In this document: piece after piece, positions 26,045 to 34,577 of the stretch | How positions within the stretch are numbered: position 1 is the first letter of the stretch | Layout: each line of letters begins with the position of its first letter | DNA from: Verrucomicrobiaceae bacterium | Lineage (GTDB): Bacteria > Verrucomicrobiota > Verrucomicrobiia > Verrucomicrobiales > Akkermansiaceae | DNA: 50,507 nucleotides | Assembly (NCBI GenBank): GCA_027485995.1 | Contig: JAIXPW010000203.1 | Location: forward strand, 1-50,507 | Reading direction: 5' to 3' | Translations under genes and position numbers: made by a program | The notes under the pieces: model-generated | Seen by the model: the letters and a program-made list of their open reading frames with translations, nothing else | What the model was told of the DNA's origin: nothing | Databases searched by the model: none

Positions 26045-26941
26045 TCAGGGATTGGTGTAAAGCCGTGGATTGGCCGGAAGGCCGGATGACCAGGTGGGGG
26101 TGTTTCTGGTCGTGGGAATAGGAGAATAACAGGAAGGAGGAGTTGGAATGGGAGTTGGAATGTAGGGATAGTAGTAGACGGTCGTTCTCCTCTGGCTCCG
26201 ATAGCGGGCGACGGTCTGCCGAGGCGCGGATTCCGACGACCCGAGTGACACCCGACGGTCAAAGGCGGAAGCGGCCTTGGGGCGGTCATACTGGGGAGCA
26301 GCGGCGACAGCCTCGGAGGGCATGACAGGTGGAGCCGGCTTGCGGGTGGCTGCCAGTTCCCGGTCGATGTCTTGCTCGTAGGCCAGGCGCTGCCTTTCCT
26401 CGGCGAGCCTGGCGGCCTTGGCGAGCCCTTCATCGAGGCCAAATTGCTCCCATTGGCTCTCCGACAGTTCGGAGCAACCCAGTCTGGCCGAACCCGAGGC
26501 ATGGCGGATCTGAACGCCGGAATCGTCAATGGAGACAATCTTCACCTGTTCGTAAACCCGCCCCGTTCGGGACTGAAGGCTCGGAAATTCCTTACCGAGC
26601 ATCAGGCTTCGCGCCTTTTCCAGTTGGGTCGCCCGCGCAAGCAGAAGGCCATCTTCGAGAGAGAGGATCTCGGCTTCCAACTCGACTTTTCGGGAGGAAA
26701 GCTCGCGCCGCCGTGCCATCAACCCGGGAAGATCCTGAACCGGGGTGGTGTCCTGTGACTTCTGGCGCGCCAGACGATCGGCTTTCAGTTGGGCGACTGC
26801 AACCTTGTGCTCAAGTTCAACCCGCCGACCTTCCAGCCGGATGGATTCGGGATCCTTTCCGGATTGGTGGACAATCCTGCCGCATGAGACGAGGACGAGA
26901 GCACAGACGGCAATCTGTGTTCTGAGAATGAGTTGACACAC
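26045..26941 (-). CDS. coiled-coil lipoprotein, paralogue D with Pro/Tyr-rich tail
   Basis: 298 residues. A lipoprotein signal (AVCALVLVSC, Cys 20) replaces the membrane helix of A and B. A coiled coil (about 36-112) is followed by the shared domain (about 105-170: GRVYEQVKIVSIDDSGVQIR, H-A-S-G, C-S-E-L-S-E-S-Q-W-E-Q-F). The C-terminus is unlike the others: basic and Arg-rich, then Tyr/Pro-rich (TTVYYYPYIPTPIPTPPSCY), probably surface-exposed and disordered. It is the first gene of the four-gene operon, and no gene I can support lies in the 133 bp upstream. Confidence 0.85.
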   Translation of the reverse strand: MCQLILRTQIAVCALVLVSCGRIVHQSGKDPESIRLEGRRVELEHKVAVAQLKADRLARQKSQDTTPVQDLPGLMARRRELSSRKVELEAEILSLEDGLLLARATQLEKARSLMLGKEFPSLQSRTGRVYEQVKIVSIDDSGVQIRHASGSARLGCSELSESQWEQFGLDEGLAKAARLAEERQRLAYEQDIDRELAATRKPAPPVMPSEAVAAAPQYDRPKAASAFDRRVSLGSSESAPRQTVARYRSQRRTTVYYYPYIPTPIPTPPSCYSPIPTTRNTPTWSSGLPANPRLYTNP

Positions 26942-27074
26942 GCCGATGATCTAACATGACGATGGTCTCGAAAGGCAAGGCCAGATTACATGGAAGCTGA
27001 CTTCATCGGCAGATTTTTCCGGGCGTCGACCGGGAACGTGACAAAGCCGTTGGATTGGCGTTGAGTGGTCGCGG

Positions 27075-27620
27075 ATGAACCTCAAAACCGCCTCGACCAC
27101 CCTTCTTGGACTTGTGTCCGCCGCGCTGCTTCCTTCGTGTGCCAGTTGCTGGTCAGGCGGCATTCCGCTGAGACCCGGCGAGGCGGCCGCCCACCAGTTG
27201 GCAGTGGCGGACATCCGGAATGCCAGCAATGTGGTCGTCTATCGGGGCCTGGCCCATCCGCAGACCCAGAAACAATTGTATGCGAGGCAGCTCCGCACGG
27301 TGAATCACTTCTATCAGCATGGCTTCGAGTTCTTCTCCGAGCCTGTCTCCGTGCCGGCTTCGACGGTAAAGAATCTTCTCGATCTCTACAGCGATCCCGA
27401 TTCCCACCAAACCCTCTCGATCAAGAGCATCTGTCATTATCACCCGGACTATTCGCTCGTCTGGAACTCGGGCGGCGAGGAGCAGATCCTGCAAATCTGC
27501 TACGGATGCCATGAGTGGCGGCACTTCTGCTCGCGTGGAGTGCTACAGACCGACATCAATGAGCCCGCTTACTTCGATAAACTGACAGTCTGGTTGCCGA
27601 AGGCGGATGCCGGCCACTGA
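27075..27620 (+). CDS. secreted lipoprotein with CxxCH-like motif, function unknown
   Basis: 181 residues with a lipoprotein signal (MNLKTASTTLLGLVSAALLPSC, Cys 22). The mature part contains GLAHPQTQKQLYARQLRT, SICHYHPDYSLVW and QICYGCHEWRHFC. CYGCH formally matches a haem-c CxxCH, but the surrounding sequence (a short alpha/beta protein with three more Cys/His) does not look like a cytochrome; a metal or disulfide role is as likely. It stands alone on the plus strand and converges with the pilin gene on a shared terminator. Confidence 0.8.
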   Translation: MNLKTASTTLLGLVSAALLPSCASCWSGGIPLRPGEAAAHQLAVADIRNASNVVVYRGLAHPQTQKQLYARQLRTVNHFYQHGFEFFSEPVSVPASTVKNLLDLYSDPDSHQTLSIKSICHYHPDYSLVWNSGGEEQILQICYGCHEWRHFCSRGVLQTDINEPAYFDKLTVWLPKADAGH

Positions 27621-27642
27621 GGGGTCCTAACCTGAGGGCATG

Positions 27643-27680
27643 AAAAAACCGGAAGCACCTCAGGGGCACTTCCGGTTTTG
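27643..27680. terminator. bidirectional Rho-independent terminator
   Basis: AAAACCGGAAG (27645-27655) and CTTCCGGTTTT (27669-27679) form an 11-bp stem around a 13-base loop, with A-runs on the left and T-runs on the right. It can therefore end transcription from both the lipoprotein gene and the convergent pilin gene. Confidence 0.85.
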
Positions 27681-27698
27681 AATGAATCGAATCAGATA

Positions 27699-28403
27699 TC
27701 AGTTCTTCTTCTGCGGAGGCATGATCTGCGGCTGGACGTCAGTTCCCCAGACGGTATCCTGGCCGGTCTGAAGCAGCGTCTTGCCACCCGGCACAACGAC
27801 CTGCTTGTCGGTTGGGCGGATGTTGTAGGAAATGGCGCTCTGGTCGGCGCGGAGCACCACGGCCCGCTTGTCGAAGGGGTCGGGGTCGCAGCTGCCATCG
27901 GTCGTGGCGTTGTTCAGCGGGGTGATGGCGATCGGACGGGCCGGGTCGCCAGAGGAGCTGAAGCCGGTCTGGCCGTTCATGAGGTAGCCGAATCCGTTTT
28001 CGCCCGCTGCAAGGCAGGTGGCGGAGGTGTTCTTCACGTTGTCAACCTTCTTGGTGTAGCTGGTCTTGGCGTAGAAGATTTCCTCCTGTTCGCAAATCCC
28101 GGCAGCGAAGAGCTGGCGGAACATGTCGTTGGCCGTGCTGCCTGAGGAGGTGAGCTGGGATCCGGTGTTGTCCTTGACCGTTTGCGCGGTCGAGTTGTCC
28201 GGAAAGCTCCCGTACTGGCTGTCGAACTCAAACAGAGCGAGACCGATCTGCTTGGCGTTCGAGGTGGCCGTGATCAGGTCGCCCTTCTTCAGGTTCTTCA
28301 TGAGCTGCGGGCCCGCGATTGCTGCAAGGGCAGCGATGATGATGATGACGACGAGAAGTTCCACGAGTGTGAAACCCTGCCGACGCTTGATGGTCGTTTT
28401 CAT
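27699..28403 (-). CDS. type II secretion-type pseudopilin
   Basis: 234 residues with a class III signal: KRRQG then FTLVELLVVIIIIAALAAIA, cleaved between G10 and F11, with E15 as the +5 glutamate. The rest is a GspG-like head with the SNAKQIGLALFEFDSQYGSFP segment that is common in Verrucomicrobia and Planctomycetes pseudopilins. Cys residues around AGICEQEE and ATCLAAGENG may form a disulfide. No secretion ATPase or pilus genes are nearby, so it is probably one of many dispersed pseudopilins. Two hairpins lie upstream of its start. Confidence 0.9.
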   Translation of the reverse strand: MKTTIKRRQGFTLVELLVVIIIIAALAAIAGPQLMKNLKKGDLITATSNAKQIGLALFEFDSQYGSFPDNSTAQTVKDNTGSQLTSSGSTANDMFRQLFAAGICEQEEIFYAKTSYTKKVDNVKNTSATCLAAGENGFGYLMNGQTGFSSSGDPARPIAITPLNNATTDGSCDPDPFDKRAVVLRADQSAISYNIRPTDKQVVVPGGKTLLQTGQDTVWGTDVQPQIMPPQKKN

Positions 28404-28435
28404 GGTGTTATGTTCAGGTTTTTACTGGTTTATCA

Positions 28436-28491
28436 ATTGGGGCAATCGCCCCGGTTTTATGATCCCTCGACGAAATTTCGTCTCGGGATTG
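28436..28491 (-). promoter_or_regulatory. two palindromes upstream of the pilin gene
   Basis: A near-perfect palindrome centred on GACGAAATTTCGTC (about 28463-28491, arms ATCCC/GGGAT) and a short hairpin GGGGCAATCGCCCC (28438-28451) lie 35-90 bp before the pilin start, in the rph-pilin gap. The first could be an operator or the rph terminator stem (no U-tract); the second would fold in the pilin leader. Confidence 0.45.
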
Positions 28492-28552
28492 GGAGAAGGT
28501 AAGCTTCGCGCGGGGGACTTCAAGGGGAAAGCTTGGCGGAAAAATCCGGCGC

Positions 28553-29335
28553 TCAGGAGCGGGTGAACGCATTGGCCAGAGCCGCCAGGTCCCCCGGGCT
28601 GGCCCGATCAGCTTCGAGGATGGCCTGCTTTTGAAGGTCAATGAGTTCCGTGATCCCCTTGCGGGCCAGGGCGAGCATCGAGGCGGTCTCTTCCGCCGAG
28701 AAGACGGCTTCCTCACCACTGCCTTGGATTTCAACAAACTCGAACTGTTCGGTCATGACGACATTGAAGTCCACCGCCGCGTCCTTGTCCTCGGGGTAGT
28801 TGAGGTCGAGGATCGGCTCACCATTGAAGATTCCGGCGGAAACGGCGGCGACGAGTTTCTTCATCGGGAAATGCTTCAGCTTTCCGGCCGCGAAGAGACG
28901 GTTGAGCGCAATGGCCGCCGCGACGCAGCCGCCGGTGATCGAGGCCGTGCGGGTGCCGCCGTCGGCTTGGAGGACGTCGCAGTCGATCCAGATCGTGCGC
29001 TGGCCGATCTTGGTGAGGTCGATCGCGGCGCGGAGGGCGCGACCGATGAGGCGCTGGATTTCCGAGGAGCGTCCGTCGAGTTTTCCCTTGGAGATGTCGC
29101 GCTGCTTCCGCTCCAGCGTGGAGTAGGGGAGCATCGAGTACTCGGCTGTGAGCCAGCCGCCCTCAACGCGCTGGGCCTTCATCCAGCGGGGCACGTCGTC
29201 CTCGATGGTGGCGGCGCAAATGACCTTGGTGTTTCCGAACGAGACCAGCACGGAGCCGGTGGCGTAGGGGGCGATGTTTGGAACGAAGGAAATCTGGCGG
29301 AGTTGGTCGGGCTGGCGGCCGTCGGGGCGGGACAT
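28553..29335 (-). CDS. rph: ribonuclease PH
   Basis: Phosphorolytic 3'-5' exoribonuclease that trims tRNA 3' ends. The 260-residue product starts MSRPDGRQPDQLRQISF and contains GSVLVSFGNTKVICAA, STLERKQRDISKGKLDGRSSEIQRLIGRALRA, the active-site region DCDVLQADGGTRTASITGG, and ILDLNYPEDKDAAVDFNVVMT. Longer in-frame starts up to 29926 run antisense through cutC and are rejected. It is divergent from cutC across about 100 bp that include TTCCAAG-type repeats. Confidence 0.96.
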   Translation of the reverse strand: MSRPDGRQPDQLRQISFVPNIAPYATGSVLVSFGNTKVICAATIEDDVPRWMKAQRVEGGWLTAEYSMLPYSTLERKQRDISKGKLDGRSSEIQRLIGRALRAAIDLTKIGQRTIWIDCDVLQADGGTRTASITGGCVAAAIALNRLFAAGKLKHFPMKKLVAAVSAGIFNGEPILDLNYPEDKDAAVDFNVVMTEQFEFVEIQGSGEEAVFSAEETASMLALARKGITELIDLQKQAILEADRASPGDLAALANAFTRS

Positions 29336-29348
29336 GGGGGGAGGAGAA

Positions 29349-29380
29349 AGTTCCAAGTTCCAACTTCCAAGTTCCAACTG
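29349..29380. repeat. TTCCAAG/TTCCAACT tandem spacer
   Basis: GTTCCAAGTTCCAACTTCCA continuing into AGTTCCAACTG is a low-complexity run in the divergent rph-cutC gap. It is distinct from the TAAC runs but similar in scale and setting. Confidence 0.6.
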
Positions 29381-29431
29381 AAGAAAATGAAGACGATTGC
29401 CAAGCGCCCGGGCGGAGGCAGACTGACGAAG

Positions 29432-30178
29432 ATGTTGGAAATCTGCATCGATGGGGTGGCATCGGCCGAGGCAGCTTCGAAAGGCGGGGCGGACCGGGTG
29501 GAGCTTTGTGCCAATTTGCCGGAAGGTGGCACCACGCCGAGCGCCGGGATGATCCGCGCGGTGCGGCGGGTGTTTTCCGGAGGCCTGATGGTGATCATCC
29601 GCCCGCGAGGCTATGATTTCCTCTACTCGGCGGCGGAAATGGACGCGATGCTGGAGGACGTTCGCGTCGCCCGGGAGTTCGGCGCGGACGGGGTGGTGAT
29701 TGGATGTTTGAAGGCGGATGGAACGGTGGATGCGGAGCGCTGCGTGAGGTTGATTGAGGCGGCTGGTCCTCTCGACCTGACCTTTCACCGTGCCTTCGAC
29801 ATGACCCGCGATCTCGGCGAGGCCTTGGAGACGATTTGTTCGCTGGGCGTGAAGCGAATCCTGACCTCGGGAGGCAAGGCCGACGTGCCCACCGGAGTAG
29901 CGGTCATCGCCGATCTCGTGAAACAATCCGCCGGACGGGTCTCATTGATGCCCGGCGGCGGAGTGACCCCGGAGAATCTCGCGGAACTCGTGCGCGCGAC
30001 CGGAGTCCGTGAGATCCACCTCAGCGCCCGACACCGGGTGAACGGCGGCATGACTTTCCGCAACGAAGGCTGCTTCATGGGAACCTTTTCCAAGAACGAC
30101 GAATACTCGTGGCGCGAGGCCAGCGAGGATCTCATCCGTCAGGCCAAGTCCGCCCTCGTTTCCTCGATCCAGTCATGA
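29432..30178 (+). CDS. cutC: CutC family protein
   Basis: TIM-barrel protein historically tied to copper homeostasis, though its biochemical role is uncertain. The ATG at 29432 (MLEICIDGVASAEAASKGGA) matches CutC starts and gives 248 residues. An ATG at 29387 would add 15 unconserved residues. Family motifs: DRVELCANLPEGGTTPSAGM, VIIRPRGYDFLYSAAEMDAM, DLTFHRAFDMTRD, RILTSGGKA, LMPGGGVTPENL and REIHLSARH. The stop overlaps the start of the M81 peptidase gene (ATGA). Confidence 0.94.
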   Translation: MLEICIDGVASAEAASKGGADRVELCANLPEGGTTPSAGMIRAVRRVFSGGLMVIIRPRGYDFLYSAAEMDAMLEDVRVAREFGADGVVIGCLKADGTVDAERCVRLIEAAGPLDLTFHRAFDMTRDLGEALETICSLGVKRILTSGGKADVPTGVAVIADLVKQSAGRVSLMPGGGVTPENLAELVRATGVREIHLSARHRVNGGMTFRNEGCFMGTFSKNDEYSWREASEDLIRQAKSALVSSIQS

Positions 30179-31653
30179 ACGCCACGATCCGACTCGCCAT
30201 CGCCGGCATCCACATCGAAAGCAGCACCTTCTCGCCGCTGCGGACCTCGAAGGAGGATTTTATGGCGACTCGTGGTGAGGAAATGCTCAGCCGCTATCCG
30301 TTTCTGGAGACGACGGAGTTTGCATCGATCAAACCGGTCCCGCTGGCCCATTTCCGTGCGATCCCCGGCGGACAGGTGCGCAGGGGCTGTTACGAATCGA
30401 TGAAACAGGAGATCCTCGACCGTCTAACAGAGGCGGGTCGGATCGACGCCTTTTACTTCGACATCCACGGCGCGATGGCGGTCGAGGGCCTGCCTGATGC
30501 CGAAGCCGACCTGCTGGCGGCCTTGCGGGAAAGGCTCGGACCCGACCTGCCGATCACGTGCAGCAGCGATCTTCACGGCAACATCACCGACGAACTGGTC
30601 GGCGGCATCGACCTGATCACCACCTACCGCACCGCGCCGCACATCGACTGGATGGAAACCCGCGAGCGGGCGGTGCGGCTGCTGCTGGGATGGTTTCGGG
30701 AAAAAGGCAGGATCTTTCGAGCCCGAGTGGGGATTCCCGTGCTGGTGTCCGGGGAAATGTCGAGCACCGAGGCCGAGCCGGGACGCGGGCTCTACGCGCC
30801 GCTTGAGAGCGAATCGGCACGACCGGGCATTCTCGATGCCTCGCTGTGGGTCGGATATGCCTGGGCCGATCAGGGGCGTTCGATGGCCAGCGTGGTGGTC
30901 ACGGGAACGGATCAAGCGGCTGTGACCACACTCGCATCGGAAATCGCCCAGCGCTACTGGCAGGCCCGTGAGGAGTTCCGTTTTGGATCTCCATCCGGAA
31001 GCGCGAACGAGTGCCTTGAGGCAGCCCTGCTGTTAGGCCACGGCACCATTTTCCTCAGCGATGCCGGGGACAACCCAACCGCCGGTGCCGCAGGCGATGT
31101 GACACACACGCTGGAGGCTCTGGTTTCCCATCCCGCTTTCGATGGCAACATCACCGCCTCTGCGATCTTCGCCTCGATCCCGGATCCTGCTGCTGTCGAT
31201 GTGTGTCTAACAGCCGGGATCGGCGCGACCGTTTCCCTCCGTCTCGGCGGCAAGCTCGACCCTATCCATGGTCGCGAACTCCCGCTCACCGGCTGCGTGC
31301 TCAAGCTCTCCGATCACGACCCCGTGGCAGGCTGGCAGGCCGTCGTGAAAGTCGGCTCCGTCAACGTCATCGTCACCCAGCACCGCAAGCCCTTCCACAA
31401 GCGACAGGACTTCCTCGCCCTCGGCCTCGATCCGCTCCTGCACACGATCACCGTGGTGAAGATCGGCTACCTGGAGCCGGAGCTGAAAGCGATGGCCCGC
31501 CATCATTTCCTCGTGCTCTCACCCGGTGCGGTGCCGCCGAAGATCGATGCGATTCCTTATGAAAAAGTGATCCGCCCGCTGTATCCGCTCGATGACCGAT
31601 TCGAGTGGCAACCCTCTCCCCGTCTTTTTCATTCCACCTTTTCGACACCATGA
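30175..31653 (+). CDS. mlrC: M81 family metallopeptidase (MlrC-like)
   Basis: Zinc hydrolase of the family named for the microcystin-degradation protein MlrC; the natural substrate here is unknown. The 492-residue product starts MNATIRLAIAGIHIESSTFS. Likely metal ligands are in FYFDIHGAM (H98), CSSDLHGNIT (D132, H134) and TAPHIDWMETRE (H156). The C-terminal domain has LSDAGDNPTAGAAGDVTHTL, the family's D-x-x-D-N-P-x-x-G motif. Its start overlaps cutC by 4 bp and its stop overlaps the next start by 4 bp, so three genes are translationally coupled. Confidence 0.93.
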   Translation: MNATIRLAIAGIHIESSTFSPLRTSKEDFMATRGEEMLSRYPFLETTEFASIKPVPLAHFRAIPGGQVRRGCYESMKQEILDRLTEAGRIDAFYFDIHGAMAVEGLPDAEADLLAALRERLGPDLPITCSSDLHGNITDELVGGIDLITTYRTAPHIDWMETRERAVRLLLGWFREKGRIFRARVGIPVLVSGEMSSTEAEPGRGLYAPLESESARPGILDASLWVGYAWADQGRSMASVVVTGTDQAAVTTLASEIAQRYWQAREEFRFGSPSGSANECLEAALLLGHGTIFLSDAGDNPTAGAAGDVTHTLEALVSHPAFDGNITASAIFASIPDPAAVDVCLTAGIGATVSLRLGGKLDPIHGRELPLTGCVLKLSDHDPVAGWQAVVKVGSVNVIVTQHRKPFHKRQDFLALGLDPLLHTITVVKIGYLEPELKAMARHHFLVLSPGAVPPKIDAIPYEKVIRPLYPLDDRFEWQPSPRLFHSTFSTP

Positions 31654-33074
31654 AATCCCTGCTCCTTTCGCTTCTCGCCACGACCGCCCTTCAAGGGGCC
31701 CAGCCGTCCTACACCATCGTCAGCAGCGCCACCTCGACAGCAGATCCGGGATGGAAAGCCGTGATCGACGCCCTTCAGAAAAAGCATCCCGAGGCGAAAC
31801 GCATCGTCTGGGAGAAAAGTGTGGCGGAGGTTCTCCCGGAACTCACCCGACAACACCCGCGCGACGTTTGCTTCGTCAGCCAGCCCACCGAGGCCAGCCT
31901 GGAGTTTGTCCGCAGCGTCCATCGCCTCACGCGGAAACTCGACTCCGATCCCTTCACCGACTGCCGCTGGGGCATTCTAACAGGAGCCGATGCCGCCAAC
32001 GCGCTTGAGATCGCCGCCGAGCAGAAGCCGCTCGTCATCCATCACACGGTCTCAGGCACCGACCTCGCCACCGAGCGACTCGAAAGCGCGCAGACCTTCA
32101 GCGAACTGGAGGCCGGCAAGCGCGTCTTGAAATCCGCGGGAGCCAAGGCTGTCACCGAGACCGGTCCGGCGGATTCGAGCTGGGACATCGCCACTGCGTT
32201 GGAGAAATCCGAAACCGGCCTCTTCATCACCTCCGGGCACGCCACCGAACGCGGCTGGCAGATCGGCTACCGCTACAAGAACGGCACTTGGAAGAGCGAG
32301 GCAGGCGGGTTGTTCGCGACCGATCTCAAGGGCGAATCCCGCGCCATCCACAGCCCTTCGCCGAAGGTCTATCTGCCCATCGGCAACTGCCTCATGGGCC
32401 ACATCGATGGCCCCGACGCGATGGCCCTGGCCTTCATGAAAAGCGCCGGAGTCCGCCAGATGGCCGGTTACACGCTGCCGACCTGGTATGGCTATCAGGG
32501 CTGGGGACTGATCGACTATTTCGTCGAACAGCCCGGCCGCTACTCGCTGAACGAGGCCTTCTTCGCGAACCAGGCCGCGCTGATTCATCGACTCCAAACG
32601 CATTTCCCCGAAATCGCTGGCGAGGTCAGCGACAGCCCGATGGGAAAAATTTCCAAACCGATTCCCGTCGGCAAGCTCGCGAAGACCGCCGGGCTCACGG
32701 CCGAGGATGCCGAGGGCCTGCTTTTCGATCGCGATGTCGTTGCGTTCTACGGCGATCCTGCTTGGGACGCGCGCCTCGCCGAAGGCCCGCTGCAATGGAA
32801 GGAAACCTGGAAGCAGGAAACAAAGGGGGGCTCGCTCGAAATCACGCCGCTGGCCGGTGAATCGAGTTTCGCCACGATCAACACCAACGGCTCCCAGCGC
32901 GGCGGCCGACCCATCGTCAGATTCTTCGACCAACGTATTGACCCCAACAGCGTGAAGATCACCGAGGGCGCGGACCTCCATCCGGTCATCACCGATGATT
33001 TCCTGCTCGTGCCGCTTCCGGCATCGGCTGCGGGTTCGCTGCGGATCGCCTTCACCGCGAAGGCGGCGGAATGA
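31650..33074 (+). CDS. secreted protein with a clan CD (C25/gingipain-like) peptidase signature
   Basis: From the ATG at 31650 there are 474 residues with a signal peptide (MKSLLLSLLATTALQGAQPS). The sequence has the two hydrophobic-strand-plus-catalytic-residue motifs of clan CD cysteine peptidases: LFITSGHATERGW with H197, and KVYLPIGNCLMGH with C247. These are followed by AFMKSAGVRQMAGYTLPTWY and a WGLIDYF segment resembling gingipain topology. Assignment is by pattern, not by clear family match; the usual second Gly after His is Ala here. It overlaps the M81 gene by 4 bp and precedes lpxK by 43 bp. Confidence 0.75.
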   Translation: MKSLLLSLLATTALQGAQPSYTIVSSATSTADPGWKAVIDALQKKHPEAKRIVWEKSVAEVLPELTRQHPRDVCFVSQPTEASLEFVRSVHRLTRKLDSDPFTDCRWGILTGADAANALEIAAEQKPLVIHHTVSGTDLATERLESAQTFSELEAGKRVLKSAGAKAVTETGPADSSWDIATALEKSETGLFITSGHATERGWQIGYRYKNGTWKSEAGGLFATDLKGESRAIHSPSPKVYLPIGNCLMGHIDGPDAMALAFMKSAGVRQMAGYTLPTWYGYQGWGLIDYFVEQPGRYSLNEAFFANQAALIHRLQTHFPEIAGEVSDSPMGKISKPIPVGKLAKTAGLTAEDAEGLLFDRDVVAFYGDPAWDARLAEGPLQWKETWKQETKGGSLEITPLAGESSFATINTNGSQRGGRPIVRFFDQRIDPNSVKITEGADLHPVITDDFLLVPLPASAAGSLRIAFTAKAAE

Positions 33075-33117
33075 GCCTTGGCAGGGCAGCATGCGACGCC
33101 CAACCTGAGCCCGGACG

Positions 33118-34329
33118 ATGAAAGAGCAGATCGCGGAGTTCGAACGCTGGGGCGCGGACGTCATCTTCGGGCGGGCCAAGGGCTTCCGCGCGACGATGAT
33201 GCGGATGCTCATGCGGACCTTGTCCGGGGTCTATCGGCTGGTCGTGCAGTCGCGCCTGTCCGCCTACCGCAGCGGCTGGAAGCAACAGCACCACCTCGGC
33301 ACGCTGGTCGTCAGCATCGGAAATCTCACCGTCGGCGGCACCGGAAAAACCCCGGTCGTCGAACTGCTGGCCCGCACCCTTCGTGATCGCGGCCGCACCG
33401 TTTCCATCCTCAGCCGCGGCTACAAGAGCAAGAAGCTCGACGAGGTGCAGAAGTGGAAACGCGCCGATGGCAGCCTTTTTCCCGCTGACCGGATGCCGAA
33501 GGTCGTCAGCACTGGGCGCGCGATCCTGCTGGAGTCGAAGTTCGCCGGCGACGAGCCGTTCATGCTCGCGGCGAACCTCGATGGCGTGTCGGTCGTGGTG
33601 GACAAGGATCGTGTGAAAGGCGGACGTTTCGCGATCAGCGAGTTGAATGCGGACACCCTGCTGCTCGACGATGGGATGCAGTATCTCAATCTCGCCCACG
33701 GCATCGACATCGTGCTGGTCGACGCCACCGCGCCCTTCGGCACCGAGGCCCTGCTGCCACGCGGCACCTTGCGTGAACCAAAGCGAAATCTCCGCCGCGC
33801 GAGCTACATCTTCATCACCAAGTGTGACGGCAGCCCGAACGACGCCCTCATCGCCCGCTTGAGGAAATACAACCCCGTCGCCGAGATCATCGAGTGCACC
33901 CACGGCCCGAAGTATCTGGAGAACGCCTTCACCCACGAGCGACTGCCGCTGGAGGCACTTCAGGGGAAATTCGTCGCGGCGATCAGTGGCATCGCCGTCC
34001 CGGAGAACTTCGAGCGCCAGGTCGAGAAGCTCGGCGCGAAGATCGAGATCCGAAAGCGCTTTTCCGACCATCACCGCTTTTCGCGAAAGGAAATCGCCAA
34101 GTTCCTCCAGCGCTGCGTCGAGCGCGACATGGAGATGATCGTCACCACTGAAAAGGACGCGGTCCGTTTCCCGAGACCGAAGGAGATCGAGGTGCCGGTG
34201 TATTTCCTCCGCATCGAGGTGCAGATCCTGAAGGGCCACGAGGTTTGGGAAAAACTGATCGACCGCCTCTGTTCCCCGCCGCCCACCGGCGATCATCTGC
34301 TGCGCACCAGGGATGCGTATCCGGTGTGA
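33118..34329 (+). CDS. lpxK: tetraacyldisaccharide 4'-kinase
   Basis: Phosphorylates the lipid A disaccharide precursor at the inner membrane. The 403-residue product has the Walker [20 protein letters not shown] (GGTGKT at 73-78), the following [19 protein letters not shown] and [23 protein letters not shown] motifs, and a C-terminal [12 protein letters not shown] / [11 protein letters not shown] region. It is longer than E. coli LpxK (328) through an N-terminal stretch with amphipathic helices (1-60) and an internal insertion. Its presence confirms a lipopolysaccharide-type outer membrane. Confidence 0.93.
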   Translation: MKEQIAEFERWGADVIFGRAKGFRATMMRMLMRTLSGVYRLVVQSRLSAYRSGWKQQHHLGTLVVSIGNLTVGGTGKTPVVELLARTLRDRGRTVSILSRGYKSKKLDEVQKWKRADGSLFPADRMPKVVSTGRAILLESKFAGDEPFMLAANLDGVSVVVDKDRVKGGRFAISELNADTLLLDDGMQYLNLAHGIDIVLVDATAPFGTEALLPRGTLREPKRNLRRASYIFITKCDGSPNDALIARLRKYNPVAEIIECTHGPKYLENAFTHERLPLEALQGKFVAAISGIAVPENFERQVEKLGAKIEIRKRFSDHHRFSRKEIAKFLQRCVERDMEMIVTTEKDAVRFPRPKEIEVPVYFLRIEVQILKGHEVWEKLIDRLCSPPPTGDHLLRTRDAYPV

Positions 34330-34370
34330 GAGGTTTCCAGGGAAACTTGCTCAATGATGGCTTCGGCCGG

Positions 34371-34465
34371 TTTCCGCAGAGGTCACAGAGAATGCGTGAG
34401 GTCGCCGAGGACAGGAAGTTTTGATTGATCCGCGACCTCGGCGTTTCTCTGCGACTTGCGGAAAA
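34371..34465. repeat. long imperfect inverted repeat after lpxK
   Basis: The left arm 34371-34410 (TTTCCGCAGAGGTCACAGAG...) and the right arm 34427-34465, read in reverse complement (TTTTCCGCAAGTCGCAGAGA...), match over about 40 bp with a few mismatches and a 2-base gap, around a 16-base loop. It resembles dispersed GCAGAG-type intergenic elements. It may also end lpxK transcription, although there is no U-tract. Confidence 0.7.
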
Positions 34466-34577
34466 AGAAGGCCGACCAGATCGACGGGCAGCAATTTCAC
34501 AGAGGCTCTGGGCTTGAAGACGAAAAATCCGGCACCAGGTCGCCCCGATGCCGGATCTCCGATAACCCAAACACAGA

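Noticed and set aside
27480..27530. CYGCH as a cytochrome c haem site
   Set aside because: The surrounding lipoprotein lacks the helical cytochrome pattern and a Met ligand context, so haem binding is not claimed.
28631..29431. Long N-terminal extension of the CutC frame
   Set aside because: It lies antisense to rph, and CutC homology begins at the ATG at 29432.
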